DNA of 64,000 bases from Diphasiastrum complanatum (Eukaryota; Streptophyta; Lycopodiopsida; Lycopodiales; Lycopodiaceae), in assembly GCA_029204225.1 (NCBI GenBank), contig CM055109.1, positions 41,336,544 through 41,400,543 on the forward strand. The letters run 5' to 3'. The notes beneath the pieces are model-generated. The model was not told the DNA's origin. It saw nothing but the letters and a program-made list of their open reading frames with translations, and did not search any database. This document shows positions 29,575-42,188 of this stretch, one piece after another; the stretch's first letter is position 1, and the number at the start of each line of letters is the position of its first letter. Both the position numbers and the translations under genes were made by a program.

Positions 29575-32500
29575 AAGTTCTCCTCCATCATATTATTATT
29601 TCTCCTTGTCTGACCATCTCATTTTTGATGAATTAGAGAAATGAATTTAACGGAAGTCTCAAATTTATGGAACAAGTCTAATCATAAATGTTCAATAAAC
29701 TTGGAATCACAACCACCAACAATATCTGAAGGCAAACCTTAAAATCTCCACAAAGATCTAGCTAAATCAAACTTTGCACCATAGTTTTCTCATGAGAAGG
29801 TAGCTAACTTTGGTAAGGCAATCAACTATTACCTAGATTGCATGATTTTCATTTTGCATCTTGGGAATACCAGTGGAAGTCATGGTCATTATTGGGCCTC
29901 CCTTAAGTCGAAAACTTTAGGATGTCAGAGAGTATAAACAGGCCTATGAGCCTCATCAATGATGGCTAATCATTCGGAGACTCATTGCTTTGTTCACCAG
30001 AGAGTAGCTTGCCATTGTGTTTCAGTACTTTTAATTACCTTCAGTTTGAATACTTCACTATGGTCATTGATATATATAGTTTCAACTTTAAGTACTTTCA
30101 ATGTTGTAGGTGTTGTTTTGGTTGTGGCCGGGCATGGGAGAAGTTTTCTAGCAATTTGGACTTGAGATCCACATTCTATAACATTCAGATCTTCCTTTTC
30201 AGTAGGGAGCTTTATCTGGCGAAAGTTTTGGTTTTGGAGAAAAGATCAAATCTCTTCTTGGCTCTTTGTTTGACAATTGTTTTGGTGTTGGAGAGAAGAT
30301 TGTAATCTCTTGTCTGGCTCTAGTTTTCTTCACATTAGTGAAAATCCTTCTATTCAACAAGGTAAAGGAGATATCAAATTTTTCTCCCAAATTGGGTGTA
30401 AGAACCGAGGTTGCTCCTGATGCTCTTTACAGGATCTTGATTGGAAGTGTAAAGTCTAGCTGCTGAGATTTCTAATATTGGCTTTTTGGCACTTCACCTT
30501 GTTTGAACTTTTATTACTTTTTAAGATCTACAATAAGTAGCATTAGCCGCTACCACTTTCACAACTTTGTCCAAACCTCTTGAACAACCTGTCTCAAGAG
30601 ACTATCAATGTATTCTCTTGATTTCGTGTTGCCACTTGTATCCACAGATTTAACAAACACTGTACCTGGATATAAGTTAAAGATCTAGCTATTGTTTTAT
30701 TTGACCAATCATATTTAATAATAAGCACTCATAGTAGCCCAATTATTACAAATAACCATTTTACTTTGAAAACCTCCATTTGGGTTTTATAGGATGTGAC
30801 CTCAGCACAAAATCATCAGTCTTTATAGTCTTGCATGATGGTAAATGGACTTCACTTGATTCACAAATTCTTTCACAAATGGGCTATCCACGATATTGAA
30901 TAGAAGCACCTTGACAAAGACAAGTGTTATGTACTATAACGGTACGCCCTTAAGCGACGACCTTGCAAAAGACAAGATACAGGTTTGACGTTATCGACAT
31001 GTTTGGGTGCCACGCGTCACCATCCTAGGTGGTCACGTGTCGCCGGCGAGACCGTGCTTGATGGGACCCACTATGCTATGCCTATATAGAGGTGGGGCTT
31101 CCCTTTTGCCATTCACTTAGTCTACCTGAGAGTTGGTTGATGGAGAGCACGTGCAGTAGCCAAGATGTATCTCCAGGCCAGGAGGTGCATTAGTAGTAGA
31201 GAATCATTTCAAGCAAGATCATTGACTTCTATGAATAGTAGTAGTGACCCTACAAATGGGCGGTTACAATGTGTTGACTTGTATGGGGTGTGTGTCAACC
31301 TTCAAAGCTATCAGAGATCTATGGGACTTTCTAACTATTTTGGAGGTGGAGGGAGTGCTTTCCCCTGGAAATGCCCATACACAGGTCCCAGCAGCCTGCA
31401 CCCCTTGTACATCTAAATTTCCCATTGTCCGTTGAGCTGTGAGTGGGGCATACTTACTGTCTGTAGACCATGCACGTAGTGTCCATCTTGCAGGAGGCTC
31501 TGCAGCCAAATGCGTGGCCTAGAAACAACACATCTGCTGTTGCAACAAATTATGGAAAGTACACCAGTTTCAAGCTGATTTTGCATTGCATCATAAGCTA
31601 GTTTCACCAGAGCATTTTTGTTGATAAGCTGTAAGGTTACTGCCTTATTACTTAGTCTACTATCCAAATGGCTTAGATTTTTATTTCTCATCGTTTTGCT
31701 CAATTCTGATGAGAAAGATTTGTGCATTTTTTTATTTTCCACTTGCTATTCCATTTAGGGATTGATGAACCACAATTGTTCACTGTATAAATTTGGCACA
31801 ATGCAGCAACTTACGAGGAGCGCAGGCTGTCAAAATCAAAAGCAACTTGACACTAACACCTTGGATATGACTGCCTATAGCAATTTAAGCCGGCTATATT
31901 CCAAGTATGTGTGTGCATCAGGCTCCTAGTATTTTTTGTGATCTAGCATGGATTACAGGGCTTATCAAAAGATTTTTCCTTTTTAGTAGAAGTGAAAATG
32001 TGAACTTTTTTCAGGTTTTAAGTTTGTGTAGAAATAATAAAAACTGATCATTCTCCCAAATTCATTTTACTGCAATGTCATGACTTAAGGAACTTCTGAT
32101 CAGTGCATCCATGCTTGCTTCCTTCCAACTATGAGCCTGCTGGTGTGGCCTGTGAAGAATCACCAGAAATCAGTTCTGGCTGAGGGGTTGAAATGCTACA
32201 TAAGAATTATCAGCTACCAGAGACTAGTTACAAGCTGATGTTTGATGCTATTCCCTGAGCTGATGCTTTTTTCAGTTGAATGAGTTCACTATTCATTGCA
32301 AAGGAGCTACTTCACATGCTTCAGATTGACTCAAGACTTCCACCAAAATTGCTACTCACTGTCAGTTTATCCTATTCACTATAACTTTCATACAGATTCC
32401 CTGTAGGCCCATTCCCAGATTTGATGCATCTATAAACACATCCCCTTCAAAGTTGTTTCGGAGAGGGGAATTGCAACCGATCAATTAGAGAAAATCGGTT

Positions 32501-33318
32501 TATAGCTAAACATCACCAAAACTTCTTCAAATTGCCATCGAAAAGTCCTATTAGAATCGATACCAAATGAAGCAAAGAGCATGATCCGATCCAATCATTA
32601 GTAAGTTTTTGTGTCATGGTCGAACAAAGTTAACTACAGTTTTCTCAAAAGCATGTGTATCCCTTTGTAGAAATTTGCCTATCCACTCAAATTTGTTCAG
32701 AAGTAGCATAAGTCAAATACGTAGTGATCTAGTTTTGATGTGTAGTTTGCAAAAGTCATCACTTATCTCTTCGTCTTTGGTGTTCTTTGGCATTGCTCAC
32801 AAACATATAAGAGTGTTATAATAGAAGCTGCGGAGCTGCATCTCCACATTCAAGTATTAATACCTGTAGCCAAGAGATTAACTTATGAAACTATTGTGTT
32901 GCAGATAGTATAAGTGTGGGTTATGAATTTGATATATTAATCTTTTTTTATGTGCACATTCTATGTTTTCATAGGCATTATCTATGTCTCACATTTATGT
33001 TTGAGTTCACTAAGGTGGTTTGTAGGCACTATGTTGCTACCTCATGCATGGTTTATGCTCACATTGAACTGCCATTGAAACATGCACATATTTTCCTTGT
33101 ATATGTTATATGGTAACCATCAACAGAGCAACAACTATGGGAAGTAGTTAGTAGTATGTGAAGCCACATGAGTGGTGATGCATATGATCGACTATTCCCC
33201 ATAGTTGTTGCCTTCTTGCCATCTTCCAAACATAGCTATGAAATACAATCAAATTTAGGCAAGGTTAATTTTTTTTCACTATGGGAGGATTTTTTTTTGT
33301 AAAGATGACACCCTATTT

Positions 33319-33321
<3 letters not shown>
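29575..33321. other. 3.7-kb stretch with no recognised gene
   Basis: Short frames on both strands show no domain. The only notable feature is the GC-richer promoter-like block near 30.93-31.13 kb. Frames at 31165-31509 lie just downstream of it and have no family match I can name. Confidence 0.35.
31029..31089 (+). promoter_or_regulatory. Promoter-like block: G-box and TATA box
   Basis: GGTCACGTGTCG (about 31030-31041, core CACGTG) lies about 45 bp upstream of GCCTATATAGAGG (31079-31091). A pyrimidine-rich CTTCCCTTTTGCC follows 15-25 bp further. The block is GC-richer than its surroundings. It could be the promoter of an unrecognised gene or of an LTR. No coding partner is evident. Confidence 0.3.

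Positions 33322-33391
<70 letters not shown>
33322..33391. repeat. (GA)n microsatellite, 35 units
   Basis: An uninterrupted GA run of 70 bases. The Ser-Leu-rich minus frame over it is a by-product. Confidence 0.95.
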
Positions 33392-33395
<4 letters not shown>

Positions 33396-34740
33396 ATTGA
33401 TTTGCAATGAGGTCAATTTTTTAGCTTTTTTATTCAGTTTTGTGAAGAATTGTATACGAATGACAAGCAATCGTATGAACGTATAGTTACATGTGAAATT
33501 ATTGCTCCTTAGTGGCAAAAATTTACAAGATATTGAGCCAAAATTTGTGAGCACCTTGTAGCTATGAAAAGATAAAAATGAAGTTCACATGTGTGGTTTG
33601 TGAAGAGTTTATTATTTGACAAATAGGTGTGCTAATTAGTATGTATAAGATGATACGAGCATCTATAATTTCATACAAAAAAATTGCCTATAATTTTCAT
33701 ACATCAATAGGAATATCTATGGTTGATGCACCTATTTGGTTTCTTAACTTTTATAAGGGTGTGATAAAATAGGTGAACGTGACAAAGGCCCTTTTCAATG
33801 TAGTATGATAAATTGCAAGAATTGAACGAATCATATTTGCTTGTAATGGTGAAGGTACCCACACTAATTAACTTGAATGGGGGCTTTTATAGCTATTTGC
33901 ATGGATATATATTAACTCATAGAGAAGGTTCAAAACCAAGAACTTTGGATGCATAATCTTCTCCCATTTGGTAAGGCCCACAATATCTTGTTTTCATGCA
34001 CGTGGTATGGTTGGATTTTGACAATCTACGAGTGAATTATTTGCGAGTTTCATTTTACCCATGGTTCACCCATTATGTAGCACGTGGTGTGCCATGTAAT
34101 ATGACTAAATACAAAAAAAATCGATGGATTTTCACATGAACATGTTGTGCTTGTGAGGATCTCAATGTGAGACAACTTTGGAAGTGACATTGGTTGTCTC
34201 CACTCTATACTATTAATAATCTTCTCAATATTTCTTGATAGGTGTCATGACAATCTCTAGCACATCTTTCTTCTATGGTATTGTCTCCGCTTTTCTTTTT
34301 TTCTTTTTGGTCACATATTAAAATTAGTTTTTCATTTTCTAGTACCACAAAAGGCTTGGATGCCATAGCATGGGCCATTGTATCATGTGAATCATTCACA
34401 ACCATTCAACTTTCTCATATAAAATTGTATAGTTTACGTGATAATGCAAGTACCAAACTGTGTAGTTTATATGGCAATTCAAGTATTAAACCATCATCGT
34501 CATAAACAATATCCACTTTTAAGATATTAATCGTAATTTTGCAAAATACATTACATGTTTAATAGGTTGAAAAAATTCAAATTATAAGGTAGAAAATTTT
34601 GAGTTAAAAACATTATTTCAATATATTTTTTGTAGTTTTCAAACATACCACGTCGACTTGCTAAATGAAAAAACTAGATTTTTTTTTTATATCCTTTAAC
34701 CTACTACCATTCTATGTGACAACATGAGCTGTATTTCACT
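33392..34740. other. AT-rich stretch with no recognised gene
   Basis: Short frames only, with no domain and no LTR-like ends seen. Confidence 0.35.
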
Positions 34741-34749
34741 GTCACTGAA

Positions 34750-34935
34750 TTTCAGATTTCATGGCAAGTCAAAGCACATTGAAATCAATACCACTTCATT
34801 TGGGAAAAGGTTTTCTCAGGACAAGTGATCCTTGAATACTGCTCCACATCTGAAATGGTCGCAGACGTATTTACCAAGGCTCTTCTCAGGATCAAGCTTC
34901 AGAAGTTCTTCAATATGCTAAACCTAACTAAGACA
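34750..34935 (+). pseudogene. Copia RNase H C-terminus relic
   Basis: The blocks FHGKSKHIEINTTSF and, after a frameshift near 34820, GQVILEYCSTSEMVADVFTK then ALLRIKLQKFFNML are the standard end of a Ty1/copia polyprotein (H-x-x-x-K-H-I-E-I and A-D-x-F-T-K-A-L). Everything upstream is missing. Polypurine tract and LTR follow at once. Confidence 0.8.
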
Positions 34936-34956
34936 CTCAAGACACCAACTGTGACC

Positions 34957-34967
34957 TTAAGGGGGAC
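34957..34967 (+). other. Copia polypurine tract
   Basis: TTAAGGGGGAC lies directly before the TGTTGGAGATTAA LTR start. Confidence 0.7.
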
Positions 34968-36013
34968 TGTTGGAGATTAAGCTCACAGTTTTCTCCTTGG
35001 TGTTTCAATTACATTCAAGATTTTTTCTACACATTTTTTATTCTTGAATCAAATCATTGATCTAGGATCAAATGCAACCTCATTAGGTTTATGTCTGCTC
35101 ATCTGATACCTATAGGAATCATAGTTTTCTGTTTTGTCATTCTGCATATTTAGTCGTGTTTTTTAACACAGATCGCAGTACTTGCAAAACCACTTTCATT
35201 CTATGTGCAAAGCAATGTCTGGTAAAATACACGGGTTTTTGTGCAATAGATCAATACCCGCAACTTTTTACATAGAATCGAATCAGCCAAACTATTCGAA
35301 GAATGAATACATTGACCTTCTGGCTAATCTTCATCTCCAGAGTAAAAGGTATTCATTCTCGTCAATTTCTAAATTCGAATGTCATTTTAAACCATTTAAA
35401 GAAGATCGAAGACCTGTCCATCTCCGACTACTTCGACCATCCAATTACTCGACGACCAACCAAAGTACTCGAAGTATCCGACTACTTCGACAATTGAGTC
35501 ATCCAACTGCGTCCACTCCATCAAGTCATCAGTCTCGTCTGACTAATACACACATTGTACAAGTGTTGTTGTCCATCAAATATTTGTAAATTACATTCAC
35601 ACTAATATCTAGTTAGACTAAACTAGTCTTGTAATTATAGATTAGTTAAGCAAATCTTGTAATCATAAGGATGTTGTGTATATATACATCCAGTTCGCAT
35701 TCACTAGCATTGCAACAAAGCGGAAGATTGAGCATCAGAAGTTTGGCCATTTAGGCTATAAGCACTTGTGTCGTTCATATTCCATATTGAACAAATGCTC
35801 ACATGGTAAGCATGCAGTGTATAATATCAACAACACCTTCTACTATATGTGTCTAATTTCGATATGTGTTTGTTGTGATTGATCACACTCTCTCAATTGC
35901 TTTTCTCACCTTGTTCACTCAGTCTGATCGAATCACAGACGTCTTTGACTCCTAAGAATTCAATCAGACGACGGTTGTCTCCGATGTCTGAGGAACGAAC
36001 GCTATCTTTCTAC
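34968..36013 (+). repeat. Copia 3' LTR, right end uncertain
   Basis: The LTR begins TGTTGGAGATTAAGC, a common copia start. A TATA-like TATATATA at 35679-35686 is followed by sequence without genes. A plausible end is TTTCTACA at about 36013, but with no second LTR the boundary cannot be fixed. Confidence 0.55.
35679..35686 (+). promoter_or_regulatory. TATA-like box in copia LTR
   Basis: GTGTATATATACATCC, about 700 bp into the LTR, is the only strong TATA match in it. Confidence 0.35.
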
Positions 36014-36635
36014 ATTACCACATTGAATTCTGAATTGAACTTTATTTTTTTAACTGGTCAATAGTAATTCCACATACTATTTACCTTCTTCGCTGGACTG
36101 TACTCAAATTATAAAATTCGTTTGAGTATGAAACTATCTCAGTGGTCCTTAACACATGAGCTATGATTCTATTTGACATTTTCTATCTCTTCCTTGTTGG
36201 AGATCGTTCTGGATGATAGTCAGTAACAGCCCGCATCAAAATAGTCGTTCCACATTCTCTCATCCTCTCCCAACAAGAATGCCACTGGCTCTCCTAGCTC
36301 ACTTTTTAGAAACCTCTCTCTATATTGTTTTTCCGAAATGTAGCCTTCACAGATTTGTCCTTCAAAAGAAATATCAGACAATCCAATAACTAGATTACCT
36401 CTTTTGAGAATATGTAAAATTAGAGCACTAATATGAACAAATCATTGATTCCAAAGATCACTTCGACTATCAACAATGCTTATCATAACTTGATCAAAAA
36501 TGATCTCGCATTCAATTTGTAGAGTCGATTTCCGTTGACTCTAGCTCTTGTAGCAATCACTTTGTAGTGATTCTTGATGTCCTTGATGAGAAATTTTTCA
36601 CTATCAAACTCAACCTTGAGTTGTTGATCAGCCAT
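36014..36635. other. Stretch between copia LTR and copia gag relic
   Basis: No gene recognised. On the minus strand it would be the region following the copia protease, but I see no integrase blocks. Confidence 0.35.
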
Positions 36636-36639
36636 CATC

Positions 36640-38058
36640 CCAACTAATAGTAGATTGTTGGCTAAACCAAGTACATATTCTTATCCACTTTATCATCTTG
36701 TTGGCTAGCTTCAGTGGTACCACTCCAAATCTTTTAACATGTAGCAATTGGCCATTAGCTTGTCCATATTCATCGCCATTGTGGATTTTCTTGAATTCGG
36801 AAAACCACTTCTTTCTCGAAGTCATGTGCTTGGATGCTCCACTGTCGATGCCACTGTCGATGTACCATGTATCCTTGGCTTCATCACTTGTCATTAGTGC
36901 CATAATGAACAAGTTTGAACTTTCACCTGCATCATCCTCGTATTGATAATCATCAATACAAAGATCAATTAACATGTAACAATTGGCCATTAGCTTGTCC
37001 AAATTCATCGCCATTGTGGATTTTCTTGAATTCCGAAAACCACTCCTTCCTCGAAGTCATGTGCTTGGATGCCCCATTGTCGATGTACCAGGTATCCTTG
37101 GCTTCATCACTTGTCATTAGTGCCATAATGAACAAGTTTGAACTTTCACCTGCATCATCTTTGTATTGATCATCATCAAATTGATACCTACCATTTGTCT
37201 TTCCATTGAGCTGACTTCTTTTGTTTTCTAGATCACTCATGCTCCCAAAGACTAGGTTTGTTGCAATGTCGACAATTCTCAAGTTTCTTCTTCCTTGGAT
37301 TGTCGCGTCCTTGACCTCAACCTTGATGCCAATTGTTTGGATTTGGGCCATCATTGGATTGTTCTTGTGATTTTTGGAATGATCCACAATTTAAGTTTCC
37401 ACCTCTTGATTGGTGTCTTCCATGACCAAATCTGCCACCATGTCCTCTGACTGCAAGAGCTTGATCAAATCCCCTATTCCGATGACTCAAGTTCTCTTGA
37501 TATTGTTCATCCTGCAAAAGCAATCCACCTAATTTCATAGGTTGGAAGCTATACTTGTCACAAACATTTGATGTGACTCACTCAAGCTGTTCAATGTCAA
37601 TTGCATGATCTCATAATCTTGTCCTCGATCTCCAACAACAACTAGTTGATCACATATCTCATTTACCTTCAATACGTAATTATCAATGGTTGTACCATCA
37701 TCCATTCATAATGTGTGCAGCTTCGTCTTCAGAAATAACACTCGAGATGCGTTTGTGTGTGACCTCAAACAATGCCTTCAACGTATCTCACACTTCTTTC
37801 GGTCCTTCCGAATCCGAAATGTAGGGAATAATTGCATCTCCGACTGAGAAGTTGATGACATTTTGTGCTTTTCATTTTCTCTTGTCAAATGCTCGCATTT
37901 TTTCTTCAATTAACGGCCTTGTCTCTTCACCTGTCACGATCTCTCATAGCTACTTTTCCATCAAAATGCTCTTGAGTTTGAATTTCCAAACTGCATAGTT
38001 GCTGGCTCCTTCCAATTTGCTTGACTCATTAAAGACGCTCTCTCTTAGAGTTGCCATC
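36640..38058 (-). pseudogene. Copia gag and protease relic
   Basis: Read leftward, it starts MATLRESVFNESSKLEGASN and YAVWKFKLKSILMEK (copia gag N-terminus), then broken middle parts, MKLGGLLLQDEQ, a Gly/Arg/His-rich linker (RGHGGRFGHGRHQSRGGN), a knuckle start CRHCNKPS and the protease block DTWYIDNGASKHMTS then RKEWFSEFKKIHNGDE. The W-Y-x-D-S/N-G-A-S-x-H-M motif identifies copia. The protease region is duplicated in tandem. Stops at many points rule out function. Confidence 0.8.
36736..37200. repeat. 235-bp tandem duplication of the copia protease start
   Basis: AACATGTAGCAATTGGCC starts at 36736 and recurs as AACATGTAACAATTGGCC at 36971. The copies are collinear for about 220 bp. The left copy has an extra 12-bp duplication (CCACTGTCGATG twice), so its active site reads YIDSGIDSGASKH, while the right copy reads YIDNGASKH. 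Confidence 0.9.
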
Positions 38059-38500
38059 ATTGCACTTAGATGAGTCTGGATCACAAAAATTCTTATCCGA
38101 GCTATGGTTAGTTATGCCAATTTGAAGATTTTGGACTTCAAAAGGCTCAAAGCTGCTCTTAAACTTGGAAAATTGGCAATTATGACAAAACTGCCTTTTT
38201 TGAAAAATTCCTCCATCGCGCACAAATCTTCAATTTCAAATATTTTTATATCAGTGTGTAGGCAATTGCACCGGGATAGCTCCTATCTTGTGTAATCTGC
38301 AAAATAGTCGTGTTTTCCATGCTCAAATATCACTTTGTTTTTCATTTTTCTGCAAAGAAAAACACCAGTGGACAAGGCCCTAAAGAGGAAGGAACAATCC
38401 TCAGCTTAAAGTCACAATAGTTGTAGTTTCTCGCTTCCTATGAATTTCACAGGTAGTATTTCACTCAACTTATTGTAGATGATTTGAAAAGTGATGTGTA
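38059..38500. other. Stretch upstream of the copia gag
   Basis: It should be copia leader on the minus strand. I see no primer-binding site. No gene recognised. Confidence 0.3.
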
Positions 38501-38509
38501 CATAGTTAT

Positions 38510-40190
38510 TTAAATCATTTGGAAAAGAGGTAAAATTCGCACTTCAAGCCTCTCTATGGCAAGCTTTCTTACAAAGTATATACAGAGGAAACATGAGTTA
38601 TGTTGTGCTTTGTCTATACCATTGACATACAAGTGCTTGGTGAGCCATAAACGTTCATTGTGAGCCTCTATTAGTTTGATGGGAGAAGCTTTTTTTATAT
38701 GAATCCATTTTTTGTTTTTAGGAAATTTTAGGGCATCTTGTTTATAGAACAAAGCGTATTAATAGTAACCTTATCTAGATTTTTATATTCAGGTAATAAA
38801 TTCATAAGTTTAACCCATCCATAGTAGAGTTCCGAAGCAATACAATTGATATCGGTTACTTGGGAGATGATATGATTTAGGCCCGTTTCCAAATAATGTC
38901 TTAGAAAAGTACTTCTGATAATTGCATAGTCCATAGACACAACATGACCGAATTATTTGAAATAAATTTATTAAAACGCTTTGATGTAGTACAACTACAA
39001 AGGTGCATATTTTCAATCTCAAAATCACAGAACACGTCATGAGGAAAATACCAATCGTGCTTAACATTAGGGAGATAAGACCAACCGAATGTAATATCAT
39101 AAAAAGAGTCGTGAACAATACCAAATAAATGTAGCAAAACGTGAGCTTAAAACTGCTTCACATGGATCATCTCAAAAATCATATTACGATAACGTACTAA
39201 GTGTACAAAATTCTTACCCTTGTCGCTGCTAGTTCTGAGTTGAAGCCGGTCGATTGGATTTGTCAAGATCTCCCTCTTTTCCATTTCTACGAAGCTCTGC
39301 ATCCATATCAGTCCTTGTAGAAGTTTAACCTTTTCATTGGTAGGTCATCTTTTGAGTTGCTGCCATGTTCTTCATTTCCTCTAAAAGTAGTAAATTTCTT
39401 TTTCTTATTCATGCCTTGCCCAGATAAGACCGAAGAGGGGTTGTTGAGATTAAAAGATCCATTTCTTTTATTGGTATTCTAGAAATACTTTTCTTGGAGA
39501 GTGGAAAAGCTAGGTCATTTTAGGAGACATTCAATTTCCCGAATATTTTCCACATCATCTAGGTTGGCAAGTAATTTGGTGTTAGGATCTTTTTATAGCT
39601 CAATGGAAGCGTCAAGCATATGTTGGCAAATAAACAAGAAAGTAAGGTGTGCCTTGACTACATCTCTAGCGGGCTTATGGAGCCAAAGGAAAAAAGCATT
39701 GACTTGATTTTGCAGAGAAGCACCAGGATAAAACTTACTGAGATTATTCATCATGAACCAAATGGCATGGTCAAACCATATGACAGAAGAGTTACTTTTA
39801 CATTTATCACCACAACGACATTTGAAGGAAGGTCTTTTCCAGTTCCATATGTGGGCTTGATGGTGATGCATATGGTTGAAACCAGTTTCAAAGTGTCCTT
39901 TGATGCTGATCCAAGTTTGTTCAGAAGAACAACATGAGGGTTTAAACTTGTTCATTCGGAAGATGGTATCAAATGCAATAGGAGTTTCAAGAGAATAGTT
40001 TTTATGTAGAGTGGCAAGTCTATAGGTTTGTACTTCTTTGTCAGTGAGATGAGTAAGCATAACCAAGTTCGATAGGTAGGGGGACAAGGAAATTCATCGA
40101 AGGAAGGCTCCAGAGTTTGAAAGAAGTGCAAACCTGAATTCAATAGTTCGGTTGGGGACCATAGGGATTTGACAACTTTTGCCATTAAGA
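38510..40190 (-). pseudogene. Unrecognised decayed coding region
   Basis: The minus strand has a series of open pieces that look like one decayed protein or exon series. 40185-39593 starts MAKVVKSLWSPTELLNSGLH, then after a shift IAFDTIFRMNKFKP, WISIKGHFETGFNHMHHHQ, RPSFKCRCGDKC, SVIWFDHAIWFMMNNLSKFY and VNAFFLWLHKPARDVVKAHL. 39137-38901 gives FGWSYLPNVKHDWYFPHDVF and CDFEIENMHLCS. 38940-38728 and 38752-38510 give LYYGWVKLMNLLPEYKNLD and EAHNERLWLTKHLYVNGID. The composition is protein-like (many Trp, Tyr, His, Cys). I do not recognise the family; an unlisted retroelement or virus-derived gene and a host gene are both possible. Confidence 0.45.
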
Positions 40191-40202
40191 TGGGGCCTTA
40201 CA

Positions 40203-40818
40203 AAGATCAAGCCTGCGACTTTTGCCATTAAGCTAGCTGATCAAACTACAGTTTGTCCGTGAGGAATGGTTAAAGATAAACCTGTCAGAATTGCAGGAGT
40301 AGAGTTTGTCATTACTTTTGTAGTAATGGACTTACCAGAAGCACCAAATGTCTACTGAGTTCTATTGGGACGTCCATGGTTACGAGTTGTGCAAGTAATT
40401 CATAATTGGGGTACTGGAAAAATCACTTTTGAAAATCGTGAACGTGTAGTCAAGGTTGATCCTGCAACTTGGACTATCAAACCAGTGGTTCAAAAACAGG
40501 ATACGGATCATACTTGTGATCGACCAAAGAAAAATTTGGGAGTTCATTATGATTCTCAAACGGATACTGTCAACTGGAATGAAGCTCTTGCAACGATTGA
40601 TTGTATAGCAAGATATATGTGTCAACAAGATAATCAGTCAGATTTGAGCAAGATTTCATTATTGGATCAAACCTTGGATACACCGATCAGGAAATCCTGA
40701 ACTATGGAGCAGTGATTCTTGAGCACTTGGACGGGAAACGATTTGATACTCTTGTGAATGGCAGCCGATTACACAAGTTTTGGCAGCCTACTCCACCACT
40801 TCAGCAAGCATGATCTAA
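40203..40818 (+). pseudogene. Gypsy protease joined to integrase-like C-terminus
   Basis: The reading AIKLADQTTVCP, RIAGVEFVITFVVMDLPEA, a stop, then VLLGRPWLRVVQVIHNWGTG and KITFENRERVVKVDP is the second half of a gypsy protease (the L-G-R-P-W-L block). An unassigned stretch follows, ending at a stop near 40698. NYGAVILEHLDGKRFDTLVN and GSRLHKFWQP then look like the end of a gypsy integrase, where V-N-G-x-R-L-K-x-x-x is usual. The two parts come from opposite ends of pol. It is a different family from A and C. Confidence 0.6.
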
Positions 40819-42188
40819 ATAATTTTTTATTTTTAATTGTTTTTCAATTTTTTGTTTTCGATATTTAATTGTTAAGTCGCGTCTTGTAACTTACAGATTA
40901 GAAAGATTAAACATCTACAACTAATCGCGAATTACAAGAGTGGCAGATCAGCCACGATCTAGAATACTTCTGATGATGTCATGATATCAGATCAAATATC
41001 TGTACCCCATGGTACTTGGCTGATCTTCTTGGCTATTCGTGGAGCACGACTGATTTCGTGTCGTGTCGTGTCGTCGTTTGTCAAAGGTTCAGAATTGAAA
41101 GCTAGCAAAGCTTTGGCATTAGAAACAAAATGTTTCTTCAGAAGACTTTAATCCATCGAAGTCGTTTGAATCAAATAGACGTAGTTGCATGCACTGTGAG
41201 GATTCCTCGCTCACTTCTCACTGTCGCGATGGGAATAGCAACGAATCCCAACATGAACAAACACTAAAAAAACAAGTTCTCAATCAATGATTTACTTCCA
41301 AAAGAATGTGGCTTAAAAAAACGTTTCTAGATAAGCACTTTTCAAAAGTAATTTCCAAAAGAAATCTAGGAACAATCAATTTTTAAAAAACATTCTAAAC
41401 ATCACTTTCTAATCCCAAAACTGGCTATCAAAACTATGATTTCAAATGCAAAAACCGATAAGAAAAGCAACTGAAACCCAAGGAATCCGGCACCACCACA
41501 ACAAGTCTTATCAAGAAACTAATGGTTGCAATCGCTTCTCATAACTGTTCTATCAACAATTTTCTGCATGAGCCATCATCACTACTAGAAAGGTGGCATG
41601 GGTTGATGACCTTACTATTGCCAAAAATTAGCAAACCTTGTCACAATCAAAGCTAAAAACAATAACAAGTAACACATACTTGGAATTCTACTACTTTGTC
41701 TTACAAAAAAGTTGAAAAGTGCAAAAATGACTCTTCATAGCAAGTGCAATCTCCTTTGTCACCTTCCAATGATAAACACTCCAAAGCTTCACTGAATCAA
41801 TGAAGAGCCTCACTCCAGATTCAACTAGGGCCCTGATACCAATACAACATCTTCCTAGAACTAACTCAAATCGAGCAATGCCAAGAGTAATGAGTAGAGA
41901 AAACCAACCCAACCATCGAGATCGAACAAATCCTCCCCCAGCCTATGGAATTTGCAATCAACTTCAATTGGAGCTCCACAAGCAAGGCAACAATAGTGAT
42001 GTGGGCTAGAGGCAACAGAGAGATACTCTCTCTTTGCATGCACTCCAATGACCACATCACTCATTGTACTATATACTTCAGCAAGATCACTCCAATTAAC
42101 AGTCAATAGTTCATCGGCCTTTTCACTCACTCTAGGTTCGAAGTCCCCCAGGACTTTAATAATGGTTATCTGGCTAGCAGGTACTATC
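40819..42188. other. Stretch with no recognised gene
   Basis: It follows the gypsy relic and may contain its LTR. A short array of CGTGT units (TCGTGTCGTGTCGTGTCGTC) is at about 41059-41078. Frames at 41691-42130 have no domain. Confidence 0.35.
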
